64,000 bases of DNA from Anthopleura xanthogrammica (taxonomy: Eukaryota; Cnidaria; Anthozoa; Actiniaria; Actiniidae). The notes under the pieces were generated by a model that saw nothing but the letters and a program-made list of their open reading frames with translations, was not told where the DNA came from and made no database searches. The position numbers and the translations under genes are program-made. The DNA is taken from the NCBI GenBank assembly GCA_964019055.1, contig OZ025206.1:15907291-15971290 (forward strand), read 5' to 3'. Of the stretch, positions 24,958 to 36,700 are shown in pieces. Each line of letters opens with the position of its first letter. The stretch's first letter is position 1.

Positions 24958-25345
24958 TCCCCCGACAAAAGGGGTTGAGCCCTATCAGTAGTGTTACCCT
25001 ATTTTCATAAAGACAAAAAAGGGGCTGAGCCCTATCAGTAGTGTCACCCTATCTTCATAAAGACAAGAAAGGGGCTGAGCCCTATCAGCAGTGTCACCCT
25101 ATCTTCATAAAGACAAAAAGGGGTTGAGCCCATCAGTAGTGTCACCCTATCTTCATAAAGACAGAAAAGGGGCTGAGCCCTATCAGTAGTGTCACCCTAT
25201 CTTCATAAAGACAAAAAAGGGGCTGAGCCCTATCAGTAGTGTCACCCTATCTTCATAAAGACAAAAAAGGGGCTGAGCCCTATCAGTAGTGTCACCCTAT
25301 CTTCATAAAGACAAAAAAGGGGCTGAGCCCTATCAGTAGTGTCAC
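24958..25345. repeat. 50-bp tandem repeat, about 8 copies
   Basis: The unit contains GGGGCTGAGCCCTATCAGTA and TGTCACCCTATCTTCATAAA, period 50 bp. The first copies vary (TTGAGC, CAGCAG) while the last ones are identical. It begins exactly where the larger satellite is cut off within its dyad (ATAGTCCAT then CCCCCGACAAAAGGGG). Confidence 0.93.
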
Positions 25346-26047
25346 ACAGTAAACAAATTCTGATCCAGTTGTTTTACAATGTGATAAACGCACCAAACTA
25401 TACAGGATGGCAGCAGCACACGATGAATATTTTGTCTTTCTATCTCCGGATTTCCCTTTCTTTCTTTCTTCTTCTTTGTCGGGAAGACATATGATTCACA
25501 TCCCGTACTTACATCCCTTACTTACATCCCGTACTTACATCCCGTACTTACTTGACTTAGGGATGTAAAATTTGAAAGAAAAATCGTACATTCATAAATC
25601 ACTAAGCTACTTGTGATAGAAGCATTGTCGTCACCAAGTCTAGATCAATATACTTATTATCATCCTAAGCAACACATCAAGCTGGTTTGCTAATTGGTTA
25701 GGGTTTTTATCAGCTATCATGCTGAATGGCATTTATTTATAGCCTGCAGACCCTACAGTTTCTTGTTCTTCTCATACCGGATCAAGTTGTTCGACTACTT
25801 GCCTGAGCATCTTGCTGTTTCTACTCTTGATTTGAAAGTGATTAATTTCGAACGATGACTGGAAAGGAGAGTCAGAGGTGGTCAAAGGTGGGAGGGAAGC
25901 GCGGGGTACTGAAATTCTTTATTTTTACTTTCTCATAACGTTAAAGTAGCTGGAGATCTAAATGCACGTGAGCAAGGATTTTATAAGCAGACTTAGCTGG
26001 GTATAAATGAATGAACTAGCCTTTAGCCTCACTGAAAAAAAAAATCA

Positions 26048-26382
26048 CTAAAATATTACTGAATTCAAAAAATTTTGGACTCAAAGCAAAATGAATACTT
26101 AGAGATATTTCTTTACTCACAATTTTCCATACATCGGTTCACTGGTGACAGACAAAGCATTTAATTGAGGCTTCACCGTAGTTTAAAAGATCATTCAAAT
26201 TTGAACCTTGCAGCCTCGACTGCATGCTTTGTCTGTCACCAGTGAACCGATGCATGGGAAATGGTAAATAAGTCAAGTGTCAGATGACAATACGTGTGAA
26301 GTGAAAAGGTTTGTCGATTGTATACCCTTGGAAGGTATTTGCTCTGAGTCCAGGATTTTTGGAATTCAATGATATTTTCATC
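26048..26382. mobile_element. Foldback element
   Basis: Inner arms at about 26121-26160 and 26222-26266 share CATCGGTTCACTGGTGACAG and ACAAAGCAT. Outer arms share AATATTACTGAATTC and GGACTCAAAGCAAA in diverged form. The hairpin is about 335 bp. No coding capacity. Confidence 0.75.
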
Positions 26383-26659
26383 AAGGGATCAACCTTTTTT
26401 CAAGTGTAACTAAAATAATTCATTTCTATTTCTTTCCCATAAGTGTAATAAAGTGAATCGGAGAGATACTGTAGAAGCACGGTGGTATGTTAATGTGCTG
26501 CATCTCACCTCCTTAAGCCTAGTGGGCTCTTTGCTTGCTTCACTCAAGTGTTGAGTAAATCTTAAATAAGTTAAAATAAATAAATAAGAATGAATAAATT
26601 AAATAAATAAACTTTATTTATTTAGTACTATATCCACTAGTTGCCCAAAGCGCTTTACA

Positions 26660-26820
26660 TGATTATAGAGGCTTTGCACCGTCACGTGATGGCAGCCATG
26701 ACAGGAGGAAGAAAAAATTGAATATGGTCATATCTGATTTACATGAGAAAGAATCCAGGTCCCCAATAGTTGTGGCTCCTGCCATCACGTGGTGGTTCAA
26801 ATATAGCCTCTATCCAAAAA
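26660..26820. mobile_element. Foldback MITE
   Basis: TAGAGGCTTTGCACCG and TCACGTGATGGCAG at the left are mirrored by CTGCCATCACGTGG and TATAGCCTCTA at the right. The interior is about 90 bp and non-coding. Confidence 0.65.
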
Positions 26821-28537
26821 AAAAATATATAAAAATATATTTTAAAAAATGATGACTAACATAAATTATCAGAAAACGAACAATATAGTAATGGAATTGT
26901 TAAAACATAGGATGGAATAACTAATTATTATAAGCAGTAACGGAATAAATATTGGTTCTTTACTTCATTACGTTCTTTTCTTTCACGATTTTCCGAATTC
27001 CCATCGTGGCAAAATACATTTCTGTAGTATCAATAATTCATAGTTATCATTCAAATTATTTCCCCGTCGTTTTGATTGGCCGAGAGAACTACAAATAATG
27101 GTCTCCATTCCCTCGTAGGCCTAAAATTCTCTGAAAACAACTGTCTGAAACTGCCCCAATTTTGCTTTATGTAATTTGCTATATGTCGAAACTCTGTCAG
27201 TAGAGTCTGCCTTGGGATGTTATGACCACTCATACTGGGATAGGTTGCCATAACTGGATTCTGAACAGAAGGGTCACGTGTAATATGATTAATTTCGAGT
27301 CAACATTTTTTTGGAAAATTCCAAATTCGAGTGCTTAGTGCCTTTTTTGAAAAATCTCATTTTATTTCAGGGCCGATCTTTTCAATGGTACCTTTATTAA
27401 ACGGACACCATCGGGACCTTGGTTGTTGCTCGCTTAATAAAGGGTGTCCACTGTAAAAAGGTTTTTTTTCCATTAAAAATTAGCGAGGAATTATCGGGAC
27501 CGTGCAACCAGCTGCCCGCTTAATAAGGGGTCGGCATATCGCCCGGGGTAAGGTGGGATGATTTTCTCATTTACACTGAAATTATCTAAAGTAATCCCAA
27601 AGCAATCTGTTATGAAATTCATGAACCCACCACCTTCGTTTTATACAATGTCTTCACAGTTCTATAGCTCGAACGTATATAACTCAAAGCTTTTAGTTTT
27701 TCGTTTCTACAGCGGCTACAGATGGTGTGCCGCTGTAAAAGCGCTGGGAAAAAAACCCTAAAGGTTCAAACTGCTGAAGGTTCATTTTAAGACTATCAAA
27801 CTAGTTTTAATTGCGCTCGAACTTCTAGAATATTCTTTGATTTCTGAATGTCTTTTAAAGAACGCATTTTCTGGGCAATAGAGTGCGATCTATAAGTACT
27901 TTTGGAGCACTCAAAGTGCAAGTTTCAGTCCAGAGTCAATAAACTGAGCAATTGTTCCTACTGTGAGGGTTTTTTAGAGATTAAAATATTGGATTTTTCC
28001 CTAACCATCTTCGAATTCTATTAATACCAAAAAAAACCTTTCTCGATGCCAGAATAAGGAAATTCAAGGTTCGCTTTACCACTTCAGGATCTCCTTGTAA
28101 CGTGAAACTGATCATAAATGTTATTTAGTAAACTACTCAATAGTTGAAGATGATTTTAAAATTTCCTATTCAACTCGTGTACTTGTGATTGAAAGGGTTC
28201 ATTTAGTTCTTCATTACAATATTCTCTCTCTACCAGCATGTGTGAGTGTGTGTGTGGTTTGTCTCTTTTTTTGACCAACCGCAGAGTTGCAATAAAAAAG
28301 ATTGTTCTCATCATAAAATCCTACTCAGAAATATTTACTACTCCTACCTCCCTCATATCAGGCAATACCTCCCAAACAATGAACCAGGAATAAAGCTAAT
28401 TGATGCATAAAATTAGTATGGGCTTCGTTCAAGTTTCATTAATTGCGTTGGTTCATTTTGTCCGCCGTTCCGAAGTACATGAAGATCCGACTGATCTTAA
28501 GATGAATCATAAGATTAATCAGGGAAAAAACCTGTTT

Positions 28538-28712
28538 GCATAATTTCAATGATGGATAGCTGCGGTGACCGGAGAAATGATTCATGGGTCGTAGGAGTGT
28601 TTTGCTAGTTCTGCCAACGTAATGAATTTTCAGAAAATCGATCGGCCTTCGGTCAGGTCTTTCGATCACGTGTTCTTGATTTCATATAGTCATTATATAG
28701 TGTTGAGTGCGC

Positions 28713-28787
<75 letters not shown>

Positions 28788-28908
28788 CTAGGGAGGGTGA
28801 AAGTGAGTTAAGTGCAGTAAATTGAAGAGTAAATCGGTGAGTCATTGATCTACTGGTTTAGTATAATACGTAGGTCAGAGTGTGCAATCATTAATGCTGT
28901 TTTATCGA
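28538..28908 (-). repeat. Dispersed repeat copy 2 with GA microsatellite
   Basis: Reverse-complement partner of 14904-15472, with a GA run at 28718-28773 in the matching place. A frame reading YVGRTSKTLLRPMNHF is open in both copies and is loosely similar to GIY-YIG endonuclease motifs, but is too short to assign. Confidence 0.8.
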
Positions 28909-28986
28909 GAGAGAGAAAGAGCGATATGCAAATACTTTGACGCTCTCTCACTACATCTCACATACAATGTACAGTCAATGTCATTA

Positions 28987-29200
28987 CAGTGTGGACACTC
29001 GAACCGTGAATACTTTGAGGTTTTTTCATACTTTTTTTCTCCTTTATCCCTTGTGTGAATCGATTGGACATATTATTTATTTTGAACAATAAGATTAATT
29101 GAGTTCAGTGCTTCATTTTCAGAGGGTTTGAAGCAGCAGAAAGTTAACAAAATAAAAAATATAAAAATATCAAGTGCTCATGGTTCGAGTGTCCTCACTG
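28987..29200. mobile_element. Tc1/mariner-like MITE, copy B
   Basis: Same family as 1011-1188 in the opposite orientation. Ends are CAGTGTGGACACTCGAACC and its complement with one mismatch, flanked by TA on both sides (28985-28986 and 29201-29202). The interior has a short extra segment relative to copy A. Confidence 0.8.
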
Positions 29201-29469
29201 TAATGTTGTCCACCAAAAAAGACGTTTAGACCAAAAGAAATGTCACGTGATACCTAATACACTCGCTCTAAATGCTCGATACCAGCAATCATTGTATAAG
29301 TAGAGTTAATAATTATTATTCTCTATTCTCTATTCATTGCTACTCATTATAGAGTTTGAAACCAGAATTTATATCTTTTAAAACAAATAAACAAATCATC
29401 ACCTGATACTTCTTTTGGTCTTTAACTCTTTTTTACAGGACAACCTTTTTTGACAATGACTGCACATAT

Positions 29470-30190
29470 ATATATATATATATTCTGATCCTTTTAGGTG
29501 TACAGCGGTTTGCAAAAATTCTGCAAAATTCAACTATATCAATATATCGATATATACAATTTGCATATTCTCTATTTTTTTTTAAAAACGGCTGTTTTTC
29601 TCGCTGGAATGTCAAACAAATTACTAAGGAACACTCAGTCTGCACTGTATTATAATATTGTTTCAAAAAAGTTTAATATTAACCCTTATTTAAGCGATTT
29701 CCTTATAAAAATTACCCATAATGCACCCGATATTTAAAATTTGCAGAGTTTTTGCAAATCGCTGTATATACGAGTATATCAAAATTATTTCAGAAATTAT
29801 GGGATATCATCTCTGATATTTTTTCAGAAAGCCCTAGTGAAAGGCAACTCGAAAAAAATATCAGCGATGATATCCCATAATTTCTGATATACTTTTGATT
29901 TACTTGTATATATACCTAAAAGGATCAGAATTTCTGCATATTGCTGTATATAATACCATATGTATATAGCCTTTTGCAAAAAAATATGGCCGTTTCAAGT
30001 ATATATACAAGTATATCAAAAGTATATCAGAAATTATTGGATATTATCACTGATATTTTTTTTCGGGTTGCCTATCACTAGGAGATTTCTGAAAAAAATA
30101 TCAGGAATGATATTCTACAATTTGTGATGCACTCTTGATGTACTTGTACATATACTTGAAACGGCCATATTTTTTGCAAAAGGCTGTACT
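29470..30190. mobile_element. Cluster of nested foldback elements
   Basis: Two related hairpins lie side by side. In the first, arms around 29770-29825 and 29855-29900 share AGAAATTATGGGATATCAT, enclosed by outer arms with ATTCTGATCCTTTTAGGT (about 29483 and 29930). The second has arms around 29975-30060 and 30090-30190, sharing AAATATGGCCGTTTCAAGTA. Confidence 0.7.
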
Positions 30191-30342
30191 ATAACAAATA
30201 TTAAATATCATATTTAATATATAATATATATACTATATACACACTGAGAGAAAATACTATATTTTCTAAGCAACACCTATATTTCGGCTATACAAAAAAG
30301 CCTTCATCAGGGTGAAAAAATAAAATAATATGATATATTAAA

Positions 30343-30465
30343 TATTATATATTATATATTATATATTATATATTATATATTATATATTATATATTATATA
30401 TTATATATTATATATTATATATTATATATTATATATTATATATTATATATTATATATTATATATT
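30343..30465. repeat. 7-bp AT microsatellite
   Basis: About 17 copies of ATTATAT. The preceding 30 bp read TATATTAAATATT, a likely seed. Confidence 0.9.
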
Positions 30466-32284
30466 TGTATGCGAGTTCTTAAAAAAGATTTGAATCAAAA
30501 CCACTCTGTTTTGAATAGCACTGATAGTAGCAGCTCAAACACAGCTGAAGTATCAACTGTTTTCCTCAAAAGTAAATTATGAAATTGTGCTCTCACAGTC
30601 ATTGATTAGAGTACGTTGCTCAGTGAAATACCAATCTGCAGGCTGTCTTGAATGTCAATTTATACCAATACAATTTTCGGTCAGTTGTAAGTCCTTCTAG
30701 TACACCTGTCTCTCGGTCAGTGTGTTGGCGGTAGTATCGATCGATCGTAGGAGTTTATTATGCATTTTTTTATTCTTAAAGTCTGTTTCGCACACTTTTA
30801 CCAATCATGAGTTGTCTTGGACTGCTTGAGCTAGCTCTCTGATAAATCTCAAATGAAGCTGTTTCTCCAACTGACAGCACAAGGCTGGCTGTTGTTCCTC
30901 GCGTGATGTTACTCCTCGCTGTACTACTCAATGGTAAGTTAAATCCTTGGATTAATCCATTCAATCTTGAGTTTATTCCTTCCTTTTATGTTTTCATAAA
31001 TCCTTAAAACCCATAATATTTAACTTAAGAATTATCTGGCTCAGTATCGAAGCAAGGCAACTTTAACAGTCATGGCTCTATGTCGTTGTATACAGTCACT
31101 TATCATTCAAAATAATCAAGTCATAAATTCAAAGTTTAAAGTGACAGTGGGCCGCGTTGAGTTATGCTAATCATAGTCAACGCGATCAGCCGGCGGTTGA
31201 TGGTCAATCCACGGAAAATAACTCGCCACAAACCTTTTGAATCTTGTTCTAAACCAACAAATAATATTCACCAAAGAACCAGATTCTAGCTATCAATATT
31301 CTATTTTCCATGAAATGATTAAAAATGGATGGTTTCGCTCGTCTTTGAGATATTAAGCCAAGACCAGAATAAAAACACAACAGTGTAAAAACCAATTAAG
31401 GAAACCAATGGCATAGGATTTTTTTTTCTATTTAGAAGCTCCGTGTTCATGATTTTCTCTTTGAAACGGCTTTGTTTTTGAGTATGACAGCTTTGATTTC
31501 AAATATAGTATCCTTCTTAGCGGGATGAGTGTAAACACTTCTCACAGACTTCAAAGAAATAATTACTCAAAAATATTCTCAGTATAACACAGTCACGTTA
31601 TATCTGTGGATAAATGCGAGAAAAATATTTTTTTCCAAGTCTTTTTTTAATCTCTGTTATAGGTCCAAAAGGAAAGGCTTCTTTTAGCTCGGAAAATATT
31701 TTCGAATTCGGTAATTTTATTCTATTTGAAAATTCGCCGGCGTTAACTCATCCCCATTTCAATCGATTTGCTAACATGATGACTTTATCAATGTATAAAA
31801 GATAATGAGAGAGAAAAAAATAAAAATGTTTTGAGTTTTATCTTTACTCATGTGAATAGGAAGGTGAATGGTTTTATTTAGTGGGATTTGTTCGACTTTT
31901 GATGTTGCTATGGTAACATAGTTAATCCACTTGTAAGTCAATCAGAATATCTCATTAACGTTAAGTTGACCTAGTGGATAAACGTAGCGAAGATAGATAT
32001 GGGAAGAGCATTTTAGTTGAAACAGTTTTGTTTGAATAAAGCTATGACTAATAGCAAAAAAAAAAAAAATGAAGGAAAGAAGGAAGACTGAATAAAAGAA
32101 AGGAACGAAGGAAGGAAGAAAGAATCCATATGAATGAATAATTGATTAAAAGAAAAAAGGAATGAAGGAAGAAGAAAGATAGGAAGAAAGAAAGAATGAC
32201 AGAAAGAATGAATGAAAGAAAGAAAGAATGAATGAATGAAAGAAACAAAGAAAGAAACAAAGAAAGGAAAAAGAGAGAAGGAAG

Positions 32285-32523
<239 letters not shown>

Positions 32524-32978
32524 CTCTTTCCTTTTTGTTTCTTTCCGCAAAGCCGATTTTCTTCTTTTTCTTTCTGGGTCTTTTCTTCTTTTTCTTTCTG
32601 GGTCTTTCTGTTCACAAAAAATCCATTTTTTTAAAAAGAAAGAAAATTCTTCACTCGTTTCTCAAAATAATGAGGTAATTTCAATCGCATTCATAAGAAA
32701 AATATTTAATTAATTTACCGTTCAATCGCATCAAACCCACGTGCAGGAAAGGAATCGTTCATATTGGCTGGTCTATAATTTATTTGTAATTCTTTTTTAC
32801 TTATTCATAAATGATGTTATGTAAATATTTTTTTTCAATCACTCCAATTAGTATAGTACCATCTTTCCTTGAGGCACTTTTGTCTTTCCTTCGGGATGTT
32901 TATGTTCCTGCGTCAATTTGTCGTGCTATAAGAATGAAAGTCTGCTACATTCAAAAATCTTGATCAAAATCATTTCTA

Positions 32979-33211
32979 AAGGCCCGTTTGCACTAGCGAT
33001 TTTTGAGGCAATTTATATGCGATTTTGGCGGCAATTTTGGTTATAGTCAAAAATGGTAAAAGATTAACTTGTGAAGTTTTATTCAGGACATTAAACCACA
33101 TGGACAAATGTACTTTTGAAGCATTAGACAAAATATTTTACATTTTCAAAAATCGTCGCAGAAATCACAGCAAAAATCGCCAAAAAAATCGCCAGTCTGT
33201 AAACGGGCCTT
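32979..33211. mobile_element. Foldback MITE
   Basis: Ends AAAGGCCCGTTTGCACTAGC and the complement of AAAGGCCCGTTTACAGACTG, with inner arms rich in GCGATTTTTG. About 233 bp and non-coding. Confidence 0.75.
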
Positions 33212-33791
33212 TAAACCAATCTTTGCTATTCTCTAGCTGACTAGATTACAGATAAGTTGTCAGAAGGGAAAAATCCGTTTTTTGTGTATTCAAAAACACG
33301 CTTAATGTAAAGAATGTCGCCTGTAACATGCTGAGCAATGTTGATTAAAATCTCAAAGAAATCATAACAAATTTGCAATACAAAACCTATGACTGGGGTG
33401 GGGTAGGGGGAGAGGAAGAAAGGAATACGAAGAATACAAACAAACAATGTTTAGTATTTCAGAAATCATTGCAAATCATTAACCACTGCGGTTATCTTCA
33501 TGAAGGCGGTTACACAAGCTGTTGATTTTTTTCATTTGAATTGTCTTTACACGGCTCCCTTGAGGTTAACCACTGGGGGATCTGCTTGTAATTGGCATAT
33601 CAAACAGCGAACACAATAATACGTTCGCCTCTGAGTTCAAACGTCAACTACAGACCAGCTTCGCAAGAGCTTGGCTGGTGGAAATTGATATACAGTACCC
33701 GTCAGTTGTAGTGAAATTGGTTACTTGGATTTCTTTCTTCTTTCCCTGTTGAGATGAAATCCTTCTCTAGTTGGTCGTGCCTAGGAACACG

Positions 33792-36700
33792 ATGAAGCAA
33801 TTGATAATGATTGTGTCATTCTGTCTTCTAGTAATACCAGGTTCAGATATGCTTATCTGTAAACTGAATGCTCCTTCTGGTGCCGCCAATGGAGTATGGC
33901 CTGGAAGTGTTATTGTGTTGAACTGTACAATACTACAAGACGGGCCTGTTGAGTACATTACGTGGAAGAAAGACGGAGATGTTTTGAGGAATACGAGTTT
34001 GGTGTCTCCTGGCAAGTCTTTGTTGATGTGGGAAGGCCTGAAGCTAGAAGATTTGAGTGATGGGGATGAGGGTCAATACAGTTGTTTAGCAGTCAAAGGA
34101 ATCCACAGCCAAGAAGATTGGTACACCTTGAATTTATTTGGTGAGTCAATGAATGAATGAAATGAATAGATTAATGGACGGATGAATGGATGGATGGATG
34201 GATGGATGGATGGATGGATGGATGGATGGATGGATGGATGGATGGATGGATGGATGGATGGATGGATGGATGGATGGATGGATGGATGGATGGATGGATG
34301 GATGGATGGATGGATGGATGGATGGATGGATGGATGGATGGATGGATGGATGGATGGATGGATGGATGGATGGATGGATGGATGGATGGATGGATGGATG
34401 GATGGATGGATGGATGGATGGATGGATGGATGGATGGATGGATGGATGGATGGATGGATGGATGGATGGATGGATGGATGGATGGATGGATGGATGGATG
34501 GATGGATGGATGGATGGATGGATGGATGGATGGATGGATGGATGGATGGATGGATGGATGGATGGATGGATGGATGGATGGATGGATGGATGGATGGATG
34601 GATGGATGGATGGATGGATGGATGGATGGATGGATGGATGGATGGATGGATGGATGGATGGATGGATGGATGGATGGATGGATGGATGGATGGATGGATG
34701 GATGGATGGATGGATGGATGGATGGATGGATGGATGGATGGATGGATGGATGGATGGATGGATGGATGGATGGATGGATGGATGGATGGATGGATGGATG
34801 GATGGATGGATGGATGGATGGATGGATGGATGGATGGATGGATGGATGGATGGATGGATGGATGGATGGATGGATGGATGGATGGATGGATGGATGGATG
34901 GATGGATGGATGGATGGATGGATGGATGGATGGATGGATGGATGGATGGATGGATGGATGGATGGATGGATGGATGGATGGATGGATGGATGGATGGATG
35001 GATGGATGGATGGATGGATGGATGGATGGATTGATGGATGGATGGATAAATCGATTTTGGGTGGATTGATGCAATAAATTGTTAAATTCATTACACTTTG
35101 TACGTACAATGTACAACATACGTAAATTGAATAAAAAGAGTTGTAGAGGCTGCAGATTAATGATGATTTATTGCAAAATTTTAAATTCCTATTTGAAGCA
35201 TAGCTTCTTCGGCTATAACCTCGTTAATATTGTGACAGCGTTCCTTAAAACACATTCAGTTTAGTATAAAAACCAAGAAGGGCCTGAAAAAGCACCCAAC
35301 TGAATCGAGAACTGGCTGTATCCGTCTTAAATGATAGTTGAAATAAGTAACTAAATTGAATTCTTCGGATTTGCACACGAATTTATTCACAAAGAGAGAA
35401 GGAAATACAGAGACTATTTTCAGTGTCAACAGACAAATTAAGATACCTAGTGCCATCCAAATATGGCGGCAATGACATCACTAGACGGAAATATGGACGT
35501 CAATTGCATTAAAACAAAGTAACAAAAACAAGCATCTCAAACCATAGCGGTTCATTCAAAGTATACGATTACAACGCAATGTAAACGAGGGGAAGCTAAT
35601 AGGCTCTCGTTCTGATTGTTTAAATTCTAGATTTCTGAAAACAACTAACAACTTCAAGTCAAAATATACTTAAAATGTTTAAGTTCAAAATATATTTTGG
35701 TAGACAAATGATAGCAATCCCAGTGTTATAAATAGTTAATGACTGAAGAAAATTGGATAACCACTGAAATTGACCGCTTTTAGTGATTAAACTTAAGAAC
35801 CGATCAGCGAGAAACCGAAGCTCGCTTTTATCATTATCCATAAGAAAGTTTCGCGACATGGATAGAAAAAGCACTCTCGAAAATTGGATTAGAGTATACT
35901 TTCTTCATTTATATTATTTTCTTTTTGTTTTATCTCATTTTGAATTATTTTAATTTCATTGCATTTTATTTCAACAATTAAGAAAACTATGTCTAAAATT
36001 AAGAAAACGTTATTTTTTTTTGTAAACTTTTAGCCTTCATACTTATATCAGTTATCTTTGTTGTTGAATTTAATTTTTTCTTAATTTAAGCTAAACCTAA
36101 TATCATAACCCCTCGACAATCAGAGGTTGAAGTTCAAAATGGTGACGTATTCTCCATGACGTGTAGTGCTATTGGATGGCCTAAACCCAATATCACGTGG
36201 ACGAAAGATGGCAACAAATACATGAATTCAAGCCATGTCTTGAAATCATTATTTGGTCTCACACTCCATTTTGTTTTTGCTCGTCTGGCTGATACGGGTC
36301 AGTATGCATGTCATGCTAATAACTCAATAGGATCAGACTTACGTCCAGTCCTCGTCCAAGTCCAAACCAGTAAGTGTGTTGAGTTTTGCGAAAAACTTAA
36401 ATTTTATCGTTATCGATACCCCTGAAACAACCTCTGGGCTGATCAAAGTCAGTCAGTGAAAGTTTTGTTGCATATTGCATCAGTGTTGCATGTTGCATCA
36501 GTGTTGCTGGTTGCATGCTGAGTGTTGCTGGTTGCATGCTGAGTGTTGCTTGTTGCATACGTTGCTTGTTGCATCTTGTTTACCAAGCTTAAAATGTATA
36601 ATATTCATGTGTAAATAATGTCAGCACAAGATCCGCCCATATACCAAGTATACCTTAGGGGTTCAGTTTGAACTAGAACTAATATTTCTCAACATAATTC

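Noticed and set aside
20962..24991. Repeated 60-70-codon frames starting MDEKWCKKG
   Set aside because: Arise from the satellite unit; stops and starts recur with the repeat.
20237..25345. CRISPR-like array
   Set aside because: Units are contiguous tandem repeats with no unique spacers, in a eukaryotic context.
28439..28669. GIY-YIG endonuclease remnant (YVGRTSKTLL)
   Set aside because: Too short, catalytic residues not visible; kept only as a note on the dispersed repeat.
34073..35119. Long MDGW and SIHP frames on both strands
   Set aside because: Created by the ATGG tetranucleotide array, which is open in several frames at once.
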